Shown here: positions 33,144 through 41,860 of the stretch, one piece after another
How the letters are laid out: the number at the start of each line of letters is the position of its first letter
How positions within the stretch are numbered: the first letter of the stretch is position 1
Source of the DNA: Microbacterium sp. BLY
GTDB taxonomy: Bacteria; Actinomycetota; Actinomycetes; Actinomycetales; Microbacteriaceae
DNA length: 64,000 bases
Direction of reading: 5' to 3'
Assembly: GCF_017939615.1 (NCBI RefSeq)
Contig: NZ_JAGKSR010000001.1
Span: forward strand, 1,178,001 to 1,242,000
Program-made: the position numbers and the translations under genes
Notes under the pieces: generated by a model
The model's database searches: none
What the model was told of the DNA's origin: nothing
The model's input: the letters and a program-made list of their open reading frames with translations, nothing else

Positions 33144-34774
33144 GCGCGCCGCTCCGTGTCGTCATCGTCGGGGGCGTCGCCGGCGGCATGTCGGCAGCGA
33201 CCCGGCTCCGGCGACTCGACGAGTCCGCGGAGATCGTCGTCTTCGAGCGCGGGCCCGAGGTCTCCTACGCCAACTGCGGCCTGCCGTACTACGTGGGCGG
33301 TGTCATCGAGGAGAGGGACGCCCTGCTGTTGCAGACCCCGGAGTCGCTGCACCGCCGCTTCCGGCTCGACGTGCGCGTGCGCCACGAGGTCGTCGCCGTC
33401 GACACCGAGCGGAAGACGGTCGAGGTCATCGATCTCGACACCGGGCGCCGCAGCACCCATCCGTACGACCACCTCGTGCTCGCCGCCGGCGCCCGGCCCC
33501 GCCGTGACGAGCCCGGCGGCGCCCTCCCGACGCGGAGCCTGCGGACCGTGGCCGATGCCGATGCGATCGACGCCGCCCTCCGTCCGGGGCTTCCGGTGGT
33601 CGTCGTGGGCGGCGGCTACACGGGCCTCGAGGCCGTCGAGAACCTCGTCGCCCGGGGCGCGGCCGTGACCCTGGTCCAGCGCGGGGGCCAGCTGCTCGGA
33701 CCTCTGGATCCGGAGATGGCGGCGCCGCTGACCGCGGAGGTGCGTCGCCGCGGGGTGGACGTGCGGTTCGGAGTCGAGGTCGTGGCCACCGGTGCGGACT
33801 CCGTGACCCTGAGCGACGGGACCTCCGTGCCCGCGGAGCTCCTCGTCGACGCCTCCGGGGTCGTGCCCGAGGTCGCACTCGCTCGCGCCGCCGGGATCCG
33901 CCTCGGCGAGACCGGCGGCATCGCGGTCGACGACGCCTGCCGCACCAGTGCCCCGGACGTCTTCGCGGTGGGCGACGGCGTCGAGAAGACCGACCTCATC
34001 GGCGGCGATGCGGCACTTGTGACCATGGCCGGTCTCGCCAACCGCCACGGGCGCATGGTCGCCGACGTCATCGCCGGTCGGGAGGAGTCGGCGCGCCCCG
34101 CCCTCGGCACCGGGATCGTGCAGGTGTTCGGCCTCGCAGCCGCGAAGACGGGATGGAGCGAGACGCAGCTCCGCGCTGCGGGCCGCGACTTCTCCGCCGT
34201 GCACGTGCGCCCCGGGTCGCATGCCGGGTACTACCCGGGTGCAGAGATCCTGTCGATGAAGCTCCTCGCCGATCCGGTGTCCGACCGCATCCTCGGGGCG
34301 CAGATCGTGGGGCGAGACGGGGTGGACAAACGGATTGACGTCATCGCGACAGCGCTGCAGGCGGGCGTCACGGCCTCCGGGCTCGCGCACCTGGAGCTCG
34401 CGTACGCTCCGCAGTTCGGCTCCGCGAAGGATGCCGTGAACATCCTCGGCTACGTCGCGGAGAACACGCGTACCGGGACCACCCCGACCGTCCAGTGGCA
34501 CGAGCTCGACGACGCCCTGCAGGCGGGGGCCGCCCTCATCGACGTCCGTTCGGCGACGGAGCATGCGAGCGGCGCCATCCCGGGCGCTAGGAACATCCCG
34601 CTGGACGAGTTGCGCGACCGCCTCGACGAACTCCCGGACGGGCCGCTCGTCGTGCACTGCCAGGTCGGTCTGCGGGGGCACATCGCCACCCGACTGCTGC
34701 GCCAGCACGGGCGCGAGGCGCGCAATCTCGACGGCGGCTACCGCACCTGGCGGGATGCGACCGCGGAGTGCTGA
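33140..34774 (+). CDS. CoA-disulfide/persulfide reductase with rhodanese domain
   Basis: FAD-dependent pyridine nucleotide-disulfide reductase of 544 residues with a C-terminal rhodanese domain (CoADR-RHD). The FAD motif VIVGGVAGGMSAATRLRR is at the N-terminus, the single redox Cys46 is in SYANCGLPYY, the NAD(P) motif VVVVGGGYTGLEA follows, and the second FAD motif is DVFAVGDGVE. The rhodanese domain (about 450-544) has active Cys507 in the loop CQVGLRG. Related enzymes reduce CoA persulfide or polysulfide and move sulfane sulfur. With the CstR-like repressor it forms a persulfide-response module. Confidence 0.93.
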   Translation: MSAPLRVVIVGGVAGGMSAATRLRRLDESAEIVVFERGPEVSYANCGLPYYVGGVIEERDALLLQTPESLHRRFRLDVRVRHEVVAVDTERKTVEVIDLDTGRRSTHPYDHLVLAAGARPRRDEPGGALPTRSLRTVADADAIDAALRPGLPVVVVGGGYTGLEAVENLVARGAAVTLVQRGGQLLGPLDPEMAAPLTAEVRRRGVDVRFGVEVVATGADSVTLSDGTSVPAELLVDASGVVPEVALARAAGIRLGETGGIAVDDACRTSAPDVFAVGDGVEKTDLIGGDAALVTMAGLANRHGRMVADVIAGREESARPALGTGIVQVFGLAAAKTGWSETQLRAAGRDFSAVHVRPGSHAGYYPGAEILSMKLLADPVSDRILGAQIVGRDGVDKRIDVIATALQAGVTASGLAHLELAYAPQFGSAKDAVNILGYVAENTRTGTTPTVQWHELDDALQAGAALIDVRSATEHASGAIPGARNIPLDELRDRLDELPDGPLVVHCQVGLRGHIATRLLRQHGREARNLDGGYRTWRDATAEC

Positions 34775-34781
34775 GCTCGAC

Positions 34782-34870
34782 GCGTTCACAACTCAGGAGA
34801 ATTGGCGCACCTGCGCCCGTCAGGGCCGGAACCGCGGTCTCCGCGCGCCGTACTCCTGAGTTGTGAACGC
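34782..34870. repeat. 89-bp inverted-repeat element, copy 1
   Basis: Left arm GCGTTCACAACTCAGGAG (34782-34799) pairs perfectly with 34853-34870. Counting two further bases per side with one mismatch, the arms are 20 bp and the core 49 bp. A second element of exactly the same total length is at 41861-41949. This one separates two convergent genes. Confidence 0.9.
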
Positions 34871-34878
34871 CGAGCGGC

Positions 34879-35886
34879 TCAGACGAGCCGGGCGGTCGTG
34901 CCGCGCACGTTGAGTTCGTACGGCAGCGCGGCGGGCGGACGCACGGCGTCCGGGTCGGTGATCTTCGCCAGCACCGCGTCGGCCGCCCGCTCCCCCTGCC
35001 CGAGCGGGAACTGGTCGACCGTGGTGAGGCGGAAGAACTCGCCGAGCTCATGGCCGTCGATGCCGACGATGGAGAGGTCGCCCGGCACCGCGAAGCCGAG
35101 GTCGCGGGCGGCGAGGAGCGCCCCGATGGCCATCTCGTCCGACGCGGCGAACACCGCGGTGGGGCGCGGTCCGGGGCGTCCGAGCAGCTGCTTCGCGGCC
35201 CGGTAGCCACCCTCGACCGTGAAGTCGGCGGGCTCGAGGAACGCCGGGTTCAGGGGGACGCCCGCGGTCGCCAGCGCCTTCTCGAAGCCCAGCCGCCGGT
35301 TCGTTGGGATGTGGAAGTCGATGTCGAACTCGGGGTTCGCACCGATGTGGGCGATCTCCGTGTGGCCGAGTCCGAGCAGGTGCTCGGTCGCGAGCTGCGC
35401 CACGGCGACGTCGTCGACCGTGAGGGTGTCGAGCTTCGGGTTCGGCCCGCCGATCGCGATGACGGGCAGGCCGAGATCGAGGAGCTGCTGCGTCTCGTCC
35501 TCGTCCAGCTCGATCGACACGGCGATCACGGCGTCCACGCGCTGGCGGCGCAGGAACGTGTCGAAGACGTGTCGGCGCACGTCCTTGTCGGCGGTGATGT
35601 TGTAGAGCGTGATGTCGTAGCCCGCCCGCATCAGCGCCGCGGAGACCCCGGACAGTACGGTGCTGAAGAACCAGCGGTCGAGGAACGGCACCACCACCCC
35701 GATGTTGTTGGTGCGTCCGGACGCCAGACTCGAGGCGCGGGAGGAGACCACGTACCCGAGCGAGGCAGCGGCGGCCCGCACGCGCTCCCTGGCGGACTCC
35801 GACACGTGCCCGCGTCCGCTCAGCGCGCGGGAGACCGTCGCGGTGGAGACGCCGGCGAGCCGGGCGACCTCGTCGATGCTCGCCAT
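34879..35886 (-). CDS. LacI-family regulator of the alpha-glucosidase
   Basis: LacI/GalR repressor of 335 residues. The N-terminal DNA-binding domain reads IDEVARLAGVSTATVSRALS, with the hinge helix SLASGRTNNIGVVVP; the sugar-binding domain follows. It lies downstream of the GH13 gene on the same strand, 68 bases away. A perfect TGNAANCGNTTNCA operator stands upstream of GH13, so autoregulation through that promoter is likely. The effector is probably an alpha-glucoside such as maltose or isomaltose; this is inferred from the neighbour. Confidence 0.93.
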   Translation of the reverse strand: MASIDEVARLAGVSTATVSRALSGRGHVSESARERVRAAAASLGYVVSSRASSLASGRTNNIGVVVPFLDRWFFSTVLSGVSAALMRAGYDITLYNITADKDVRRHVFDTFLRRQRVDAVIAVSIELDEDETQQLLDLGLPVIAIGGPNPKLDTLTVDDVAVAQLATEHLLGLGHTEIAHIGANPEFDIDFHIPTNRRLGFEKALATAGVPLNPAFLEPADFTVEGGYRAAKQLLGRPGPRPTAVFAASDEMAIGALLAARDLGFAVPGDLSIVGIDGHELGEFFRLTTVDQFPLGQGERAADAVLAKITDPDAVRPPAALPYELNVRGTTARLV

Positions 35887-35912
35887 CGTCTGTCCTTCGG
35901 GTCGGAGACGTC

Positions 35913-35943
35913 CGTGGCGCGCCCCTGGTCGAGGCGCGCCACG
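35913..35943 (-). terminator. 11-bp stem-loop between GH13 and lacI-like gene
   Basis: CGTGGCGCGCC (35913-35923) pairs exactly with 35933-35943 over a 9-base loop, just after the GH13 stop. There is no T-run, so it may attenuate or stabilise rather than end the transcript. Confidence 0.5.
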
Positions 35944-35954
35944 AGCGCAGGGTG

Positions 35955-37616
35955 TCAGGCCGTCGTGTACCAGACGGCGGTGTCGACGGGGACCTCGGGG
36001 CCGTCGAACGGCTGGCTGCGGAGCAGGATGACCGCGCCCTCCGGGAGGTCGAGCGGGGCCGTGCCGAGGTTCGCGAGCACGTGCACCTCGCCGCGGCGGA
36101 ACGCGACGGCGTCGGGACCGGCGTCCTCCCACACGAGCGATCCGGTGCCGAAGCCGAACTCGCGGCGGCCGGCGAGCAGGCGCTTGTACAGCGCGAGGGT
36201 CGAGGCCGGGTCGACCTCTTCGACGTCCCGGGCGTAGGCCGCCCAGTCCGCGGGCTGCGGGAGCCACGAGAGCCCGGTGTCGTTGAAGCCGAAGGCGGGG
36301 GCCTCCGCCTCCCACGGCAGGGGCACGCGGCAGCCGTCGCGTCCGTAGCGCTCGCCGTTCGTGCGGAACCACGTCGGGTCCTGGCGGTACTCGTCCGGGA
36401 TCTCCATCGCCTCGGGCAGTCCGAGCTCCTCGCCCTGGTACAGGTAGGCGGAGCCGGGGAGCGCGAGCATCAGCGTCGTGGCGGCGCGGGCGCGGGCCAG
36501 GCCGATCGCGGTGTCCGGCTTGTCGGGGGTGTTCGGGCCGATGCCCTCGCCCTGCGGGTTGTCGATCGTGAGGGCGAGGCGCGTGGCGTGCCGGACCACG
36601 TCGTGGTTGGACAGCACCCAGGTGCTCGGTGCGCCGACCGCGCCGAACTCGTCGAGCGACTCGCGGATCACGTCGCCGAGGGCCTTCGCGTCCCATGCCG
36701 TCATCAGGTACGGGAAGTTGAAGGTCTGGTGCATCTCGTCCGGACGCACCCAGAGGGCGGTCTCCTTCAGCGTCGGCATCCAGGCCTCGCCGCACAGTGC
36801 GCGGTCGCCGTCGTATTCGGCGAGCACCTTGTGCCAGTCGCGGTAGATCTCGTGCACGCCGTCCTGGCCCCAGTACGGCACGTTCGACTCGCCGCCGCCC
36901 ATCGAGTCGGCGTCCGTCGGGGGCGTGTAGTCGGGCAGGCCCTCGGTCTTGATCATGCCGTGGGCGACGTCGACCCGGAAGCCGTCGACGCCGCGGTCGA
37001 GCCAGAAGCGCAGGATCGAGCGGAACTCCTCCTGCACCTCCTCGTTGTTCCAGTCGAAGTCGGGCTGCGTGGCGTCGAAGATGTGCAGGTACCACTGGCC
37101 GGGCGTGCCGTCGGCCTCGGTGACGCGCTGCCACATCCCGCCGCCGAACACCGACTCCCAGTTGTTCGGGGGCAGCTCACCGTTCTCGCCCTTGCCGTCG
37201 CGGAAGATGTAGCGCGCACGCTCCGGGCTGCCGGGGGCGGCCTTGAGGGCCTCCTGGAACCAGGGGTGCTGGTCGGACGAGTGGTTGGGGACGAGGTCGA
37301 CGATGACGCGGATGCCGCGGGCGTGGGCCGCTTCCAGCATCTCGTCGAAGTCGGCCAGGGTGCCGAACAGCGGGTCGACGTCGCGGTAGTCGGCCACGTC
37401 GTAGCCGGCGTCGCGCTGCGGACTCGTCATGAACGGGCTCAGCCAGATCGCGTCGACACCCAGTTCCTGCAGGGCATCGAGGCGCTTCGTGATGCCGGGG
37501 AGGTCGCCGATGCCGTCGCCCGAGGCGTCCGCGAAGGAGCGGGGGTAGATCTGGTAGATGACGGCGCTGCGCCACCACTCGGAACCGGGGGCTGCGAACT
37601 GTTCGAGCTGTGCCAT
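35955..37616 (-). CDS. GH13 alpha-glucosidase (oligo-1,6-glucosidase/sucrase type)
   Basis: Cytoplasmic glycoside hydrolase family 13 enzyme of 553 residues. The catalytic nucleophile is Asp216 (GFRVDVAHG), the acid/base Glu277 (ALCGEAWM) and the transition-state stabiliser Asp339 (LSNHDV). The region QIYPRSFADASGDGIGDL and the DLVPNHSSDQHPWF loop place it in the alpha-glucosidase subgroup (GH13_30/31-like). It releases glucose from imported maltose, isomaltose or related sugars. A LacI operator precedes it and its LacI regulator follows. Confidence 0.94.
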   Translation of the reverse strand: MAQLEQFAAPGSEWWRSAVIYQIYPRSFADASGDGIGDLPGITKRLDALQELGVDAIWLSPFMTSPQRDAGYDVADYRDVDPLFGTLADFDEMLEAAHARGIRVIVDLVPNHSSDQHPWFQEALKAAPGSPERARYIFRDGKGENGELPPNNWESVFGGGMWQRVTEADGTPGQWYLHIFDATQPDFDWNNEEVQEEFRSILRFWLDRGVDGFRVDVAHGMIKTEGLPDYTPPTDADSMGGGESNVPYWGQDGVHEIYRDWHKVLAEYDGDRALCGEAWMPTLKETALWVRPDEMHQTFNFPYLMTAWDAKALGDVIRESLDEFGAVGAPSTWVLSNHDVVRHATRLALTIDNPQGEGIGPNTPDKPDTAIGLARARAATTLMLALPGSAYLYQGEELGLPEAMEIPDEYRQDPTWFRTNGERYGRDGCRVPLPWEAEAPAFGFNDTGLSWLPQPADWAAYARDVEEVDPASTLALYKRLLAGRREFGFGTGSLVWEDAGPDAVAFRRGEVHVLANLGTAPLDLPEGAVILLRSQPFDGPEVPVDTAVWYTTA

Positions 37617-37629
37617 GCGATCAGGCTAC

Positions 37630-37643
37630 TGCAAACGCTTACA
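37630..37643 (-). promoter_or_regulatory. LacI-family operator upstream of GH13
   Basis: On the minus strand TGTAAGCGTTTGCA fits the LacI/GalR consensus TGNAANCGNTTNCA at every fixed position. It lies 13 bases before the GH13 start, so a bound repressor would block transcription or initiation directly. Confidence 0.85.
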
Positions 37644-37659
37644 CTCCCGCCCCTCCCGC

Positions 37660-37737
37660 CGACCCACCCCTTTCCGTCCGACCCACCCCCTTCCGTACGG
37701 CCGGCACGGGCCGGAAGGAACGCAAGGGGGTGGGTCG
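37660..37737. repeat. Nested inverted repeat with 19-nt units, second copy
   Basis: Tandem 19-mers CGACCCACCCCTTTCCGTC (37660) and CGACCCACCCCCTTCCGTA (37679) are followed by the exact complement of CGACCCACCCCCTT at 37724-37737. A small inner stem (TTCCG/CGGAA) lies between. It separates the GH13 promoter from the 3' end of the SDR gene. Confidence 0.8.
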
Positions 37738-37751
37738 ACGGATGACGAGGG

Positions 37752-38648
37752 TCAGGGCGTGGGCATGCCGCCGTTGACGTTGAGGGTCTCGCCGAGCACG
37801 TAGCTCGATTCCGGGGAGGCGAGGAAGACGTAGGCGGGGGCGAGCTCGGCGGGCTGACCCATCCGGCCCAGGGGCGTGTCCTCGCCGAACTGCGCGATCT
37901 TCTCCTGCGGCTGCCCGTCGCTCGGCTGCAGCGGGGTCCAGATCGGTCCCGGAGCCACGGCGTTCACGCGGATGCCCTTCGGCGCGAGCTGCTGGGCGAG
38001 GCCCTTGGTGAACGCGTTGATGGTCGACTTCGTCGAGGCGTAGTCGACGAGGATGTCGGACGGCGAGTAGGCCTGGATCGAGGTCGTGTTGATGATCGTC
38101 GAGCCGGCGGGGAGGTGCGGGAGGGCGGCCTTCGTGATCCAGAACATCGCGTACACGTTCGTCTTGAACGTGTCGTCGAACTGCTCGTCGGTCACGTCGG
38201 TGAGCGACTCCTGGAACACCTGCTTGCCGCCGTTGTTGACGAGGATGTCGAGCCCGCCGAGCGCCGCGACGGCCTCGGCCACCAGCGTGCGGCAGTACTC
38301 GGGATCGCGGAGGTCACCGGGAATGGTGGCGACGGTGACACCCGCCTCGCGCAGGATGTCGGCGATGCGGCTCGCATCCTGTTCCTCCTCCGGGAGGTAG
38401 GAGATCGCGACGTCGGCCCCCTCGCGGGCGAACGCGATGGCCGTGGCCGCCCCGATGCCCGAGTCGCCGCCGGTGATGAGCGCCTTGCGACCGGTCAGTC
38501 GACCGGTGCCGCGGTACGACTCCTCGCCGAGGTCGGCCTTCGGGGTGAGATCCGCATCGAGTCCGGGTTCCCGCATGTGCTGCTTCTGCGGCTGGATGTC
38601 GGCGTAGAGCTCGACCGGGTTGGTGAACGTGTACTGATCGCGGGACAT
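37752..38648 (-). CDS. SDR-family oxidoreductase (YghA/GSP39-like)
   Basis: Classical short-chain dehydrogenase of 298 residues with a 50-residue N-terminal extension, as in general stress protein 39 and YghA. The cofactor motif TGGDSGIG is at 59-66, NNGG at about 138-141, and the catalytic residues are Ser190, Tyr203 and Lys207 (YASTK). The segment VAPGPIWTPLQPSDGQP is typical of this subgroup. It probably reduces aldehydes or ketones with NADP(H) under stress. The ATG at 38648 follows GGAAAGGACACC. Confidence 0.92.
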   Translation of the reverse strand: MSRDQYTFTNPVELYADIQPQKQHMREPGLDADLTPKADLGEESYRGTGRLTGRKALITGGDSGIGAATAIAFAREGADVAISYLPEEEQDASRIADILREAGVTVATIPGDLRDPEYCRTLVAEAVAALGGLDILVNNGGKQVFQESLTDVTDEQFDDTFKTNVYAMFWITKAALPHLPAGSTIINTTSIQAYSPSDILVDYASTKSTINAFTKGLAQQLAPKGIRVNAVAPGPIWTPLQPSDGQPQEKIAQFGEDTPLGRMGQPAELAPAYVFLASPESSYVLGETLNVNGGMPTP

Positions 38649-38861
38649 GGGTGTCCTTTCCGGGAGGTCGGGGACGGGACGACCATCGTGCGCGGCGTCT
38701 CGCCGGTCCGGCAAACGCCTTGCACCCTTCGGCACGCTTTGGTACACGCGCATGTGGACGAAAGACACTTCCCTCCTCCCGCCCTGTCATGACAGGGTTG
38801 CGAACATCCCCCGTGTCGCGTGCGGCATGTCCCCCGGGGGCGCTGCCGTCGAGAGGTCGTG

Positions 38862-40118
38862 ATGTCCGCTTCCGCCCGCCGATCCGCGCCCTGGGCGCTC
38901 GCCGCCGCGCTCGTCGCCGGAGTCGTCCTGGTCGGCGCGGCTCCTGCCGTCTCGGACGCGTTCGCGGCACGGAACCAGCCGGCCGCGGACCCGGTGACGG
39001 ATCCCGCCGCGTCGGTCGCGCTCGCGTACGAGTTCCTCGATGCGCGGGTCGACGAGTTCTGCGACGACGCCGGCCGGTGCCTTCCCCGGAGCTACGAGGG
39101 CGGCTTCTTCACCACGCCCACCTGGGACTTCACCCCCTCCTTCGTCTACGACGACGCGCTCGTCGTGATCGCCTACACCGCGCGCGGTCTGCCGGACGAC
39201 CTCCGCCGTGCCCGGGCCGTCGCAGACACCCTGCTCTTCGTGCAGCAGCACGACCCGATCGGCGACGGCCGCGTCCGCACCTCGTACGAGCCGCACGGCA
39301 TCCGTCAGGGGCGCGCGGAGATCACCGGACCCGGCACGTTCACCGGCAACCAGGCGTGGGCCGGCATGGCTCTGGCGCGGCTCTTCCATGCCACGGGGGA
39401 GTCGAAGTACCTCGACGGCGCGGTGCGCATCGCCGAGTGGATCCAGGACCACACGGCCGACATGATCCGGGCGCCCTACGGCTACACCGGCGGGGAGACC
39501 GACGCCGGAGTCCCGCTGGAATGGAAGTCCACGGAGCACAACAGCGACTGTGCCGGGTTCTTCACCCAGCTCGCTCAGCTCACAGGGGACGAGGTCTGGG
39601 CGGAACGCGCGACGGTCGCCGCGGGGTTCGTCGCGGCGATGCAGAGCGCCGACGGGCACGTCGACACCGGGACGCTGCTCGACGGCAGCACGATCAACAC
39701 GCGTCCGATCCCGCTCGATGCGCAGACGTGGAGCCTCCTCGGCACCGGGGACGCCCGCTTCGGATCATCGATCGACTGGACTCTCGCGCACCTCATCGCG
39801 CAGGACGGTCCCTACCGTGGTCCCGCGATCAGCGACGTGGACGTGTCGAAAGTATGGTTCGAGGGCAGCGGACACCTCGCGCTCGCGCTGCAGGAGCGCG
39901 CGGCGGCCGGCGACCAGGCCCGCGCGGAAGACCTGCTGGCCGATATCCGCCTGGTGCAGCGCGACGCGGCGAACGGCGACGGCAAGGGCATCGTCGCGAC
40001 CTCGACCGACGGACTCGACTCCGGCTTCGGCGACCTGTACTACGCGAGCCTGCACACCGGCACGACGGCCTGGTACCTGCTCGCGGCCATCGGCGACAAC
40101 CCGTTCCGTCTCCCCTGA
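38862..40118 (+). CDS. Secreted (alpha/alpha)6-barrel glycosidase-like protein
   Basis: Exported protein of 418 residues with an N-terminal signal sequence (ALAAALVAGVVLVGAAPAVS). The mature part has repeated helical hairpins of the six-hairpin glycosidase type: FVYDDALVVIAYTARG, FTGNQAWAGMALARLFHATG, CAGFFTQLAQLTGDEVWAER and LYYASLHTGTTAWYLLAAIG. I cannot assign a glycoside hydrolase family; GH76, GH88 or an epimerase-like fold are possible. It has a start close to AGAGGTCGTG. It ends about 10 bases before a 19-nt-unit repeat and converges with purQ. Confidence 0.7.
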   Translation: MSASARRSAPWALAAALVAGVVLVGAAPAVSDAFAARNQPAADPVTDPAASVALAYEFLDARVDEFCDDAGRCLPRSYEGGFFTTPTWDFTPSFVYDDALVVIAYTARGLPDDLRRARAVADTLLFVQQHDPIGDGRVRTSYEPHGIRQGRAEITGPGTFTGNQAWAGMALARLFHATGESKYLDGAVRIAEWIQDHTADMIRAPYGYTGGETDAGVPLEWKSTEHNSDCAGFFTQLAQLTGDEVWAERATVAAGFVAAMQSADGHVDTGTLLDGSTINTRPIPLDAQTWSLLGTGDARFGSSIDWTLAHLIAQDGPYRGPAISDVDVSKVWFEGSGHLALALQERAAAGDQARAEDLLADIRLVQRDAANGDGKGIVATSTDGLDSGFGDLYYASLHTGTTAWYLLAAIGDNPFRLP

Positions 40119-40128
40119 CCTCGTCCGT

Positions 40129-40207
40129 CGACCCGGCCTCCTGCGGTCGCCCCGGCCCCTTTCGCGCGTCCGTACCGGGGTGGCACGCACACAGAGGGGT
40201 GGGTCGA
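40129..40207. repeat. Degenerate 19-nt-unit inverted repeat, third copy
   Basis: CGACCCGGCCTCCTGCGGT (40129) and CGCCCCGGCCCCTTTCGCG (40148) keep the 19-nt period. An outer pairing of TCGACCC with GGGTCGA (40201-40207) remains, but inner pairing is degraded. It lies between two convergent genes, like the SOD/csoR copy. Confidence 0.65.
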
Positions 40208-40214
40208 GGAGGTG

Positions 40215-40922
40215 TCAGGCGGCGACGCGGGCGACGGCGGCGATCGCGCTGGTGAAGAAGTCGAGGCCGTCCACGCCGCTGCGCATCGCGGCGGCGGTGT
40301 CCGGGCCGAAGCCGGGCTCGGTGGCGTGCTCGGGGTGCGGCATCAGGCCCACGACGTTGCCGGCCTCGTTCGTCAGGCCGGCGATGTCGCGCAGCGAGCC
40401 GTTCGGGTTGACGCCGGCGTAGCGGAAGGCCACGAGGCCCTCGCCCTCGATGCGGTCGAGCGTCTCTTCATCGGCGATGTAGCCGCCGTCCGCGTTCTTC
40501 AGCGGGATGATGATCTCCTGGCCGGTGCGGAAGGCGTTGGTCCAGGCGGTGTCGGCGTTCTCGACCGTGAGCTTCTGGTCGCGGCGCACGAAATGCTGGT
40601 GGTTGTTGCGGATCAGGCCGCCGGGCAGCAGGTGCGCCTCGACGAGCATCTGGAAGCCGTTGCAGATGCCGAGGACGGGCATGCCCTTCGCGGCGGCGTC
40701 CTTGACCTCGGCCATGATCGGCGAGAGCGCGGCGATGGCGCCCGCCCGCAGGTAGTCGCCGTAGCTGAACCCGCCGGGGAGGACGAGCGCGTCGACGCCC
40801 TCGAGGTCGTGCGAGCCGTGCCACAGGGCGACCGGCTCGGCGCCCGCGATGCGCACGGCGCGCTGGGCGTCGACGTCGTCGAGCGAGCCGGGGAAGGTGA
40901 CGACGCCGATGCGGACGGTCAC
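40215..40922 (-). CDS. purQ: Phosphoribosylformylglycinamidine synthase, glutaminase subunit
   Basis: Glutamine amidotransferase subunit of FGAM synthase in purine synthesis, 235 residues. The class I glutaminase nucleophile is Cys87 in GICNGFQ, and the His/Glu pair is in [12 protein letters not shown]. The start GTG overlaps the purS stop by four bases. The large subunit gene purL is not seen in the window. Length and motifs are normal. Confidence 0.96.
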   Translation of the reverse strand: MTVRIGVVTFPGSLDDVDAQRAVRIAGAEPVALWHGSHDLEGVDALVLPGGFSYGDYLRAGAIAALSPIMAEVKDAAAKGMPVLGICNGFQMLVEAHLLPGGLIRNNHQHFVRRDQKLTVENADTAWTNAFRTGQEIIIPLKNADGGYIADEETLDRIEGEGLVAFRYAGVNPNGSLRDIAGLTNEAGNVVGLMPHPEHATEPGFGPDTAAAMRSGVDGLDFFTSAIAAVARVAA

Positions 40923-41167
40923 TCCGCCACCTCGACGCCCACGACGTCCTCGATCACGGAGTTCGACAGCACCTCGTCGGCGAGGCGGCGGGCCTCGGCG
41001 AGCACCTCGTCGGTGACCTCGCCCTCGACCGTGAGCTCGAAGCGCTTGCCGATGCGGACGTCGGTGAAGCCCTCGACGCCCAGGCGGGCGAAGGCGCCGG
41101 AGACGGCCTTCCCCTGCGGGTCGAGCAGTTCGGGCTTCGGCATGACGTCGACGACGATGGTGGGCAT
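40919..41167 (-). CDS. purS: FGAM synthase subunit PurS
   Basis: Small structural subunit (82 residues) that couples PurQ with PurL and channels ammonia. The family signature is complete: [20 protein letters not shown], then [17 protein letters not shown]. The ATG is preceded by TTGGAGCC, and a TAGACT -10 element lies about 37 bases upstream on the minus strand (41209-41204). Confidence 0.95.
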   Translation of the reverse strand: MPTIVVDVMPKPELLDPQGKAVSGAFARLGVEGFTDVRIGKRFELTVEGEVTDEVLAEARRLADEVLSNSVIEDVVGVEVAE

Positions 41168-41227
41168 GACGGCTCCAAGAGTCGCGGGCGGACGGGCGGG
41201 TTCAGTCTACCGCTCGCCGATACTCCG

Positions 41228-41296
41228 CCGAGACCCCGGACTCTCGCCCGGACCCCGCTGCCACGCCGGGGTGTCGGCGAGAAAGCGGGGCCTCGG
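41228..41296. terminator. Hairpin between purS and apt
   Basis: CCGAGACCCCG (41228-41238) pairs with CGGGGCCTCGG (41286-41296) with one mismatch, and CCCCGG and CCGGGG segments lie inside. Its outer arm resembles the terminator at 30685-30724. It lies 17 bases after the apt stop and so can end apt transcription before the purS promoter. Confidence 0.6.
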
Positions 41297-41313
41297 GATC
41301 AGGAGTGTCGGGG

Positions 41314-41844
41314 TCAGGAGTGGAAGACCGTGTGGAGGTCGCCGATCGCCTCGCGGCCGCCGAGGCCGTCGATCTCGAACAGGACCGAGATGCCGGCGAC
41401 GTGGCTGCCCAGGCGCTCGACGAGCTGCCGCCCGGCGGCGAGGGTGCCGCCCGTGGCGAGCACGTCGTCGATGAGGAGGACGCGGGATCCGGCGGGCAGA
41501 TCGTCGTGCATCTCGATGGTCGCCGTGCCGTACTCGAGGGCGTAGTCGACGGACGCCGCCGGGCGCGGGAGCTTGCCCGCTTTGCGGATGGGGATGAGCC
41601 CGACGCCCGCGGCGATGGCGGCCGCGCCGGCGAGGATGAATCCGCGCGCCTCGATGCCCGCCACCACGTCGAACTGGCCCGCGAAGGGCTCGATGATCGC
41701 CTCGGTCGTCGCACGGAGGGCCTCGGCATCGGCGAGGAGCGGCGTGATGTCGCGGAAGATGATGCCGGGCTCCGGGTAGTCCGGGATGCTGCGGATCAGG
41801 GATTCGGCGCGGGTGAGGGCAGGGGAGAGTGTGGCTTCGGGCAC
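41314..41844 (-). CDS. apt: Adenine phosphoribosyltransferase
   Basis: Purine salvage enzyme of 176 residues that makes AMP from adenine and PRPP. Motifs: YPEPGIIFRDITPLL, VAGIEARGFILAG, IPIRKAGKLP and the PRPP loop VLLIDDVLATGGT. The GTG start has TACCCT exactly at -12 to -7 and no ribosome site, so it is probably leaderless. Its upstream promoter region runs into the 89-bp inverted-repeat element at 41861-41949. Confidence 0.96.
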   Translation of the reverse strand: MPEATLSPALTRAESLIRSIPDYPEPGIIFRDITPLLADAEALRATTEAIIEPFAGQFDVVAGIEARGFILAGAAAIAAGVGLIPIRKAGKLPRPAASVDYALEYGTATIEMHDDLPAGSRVLLIDDVLATGGTLAAGRQLVERLGSHVAGISVLFEIDGLGGREAIGDLHTVFHS

Positions 41845-41860
41845 CGGTCAAGGGTACGCC

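Noticed and set aside
34782..34870. Simple terminator as the full explanation of the 89-bp element
   Set aside because: A terminator role is possible for copy 1, but copy 2 lies between divergent promoters with the same length and arms, so a terminator does not explain the family.
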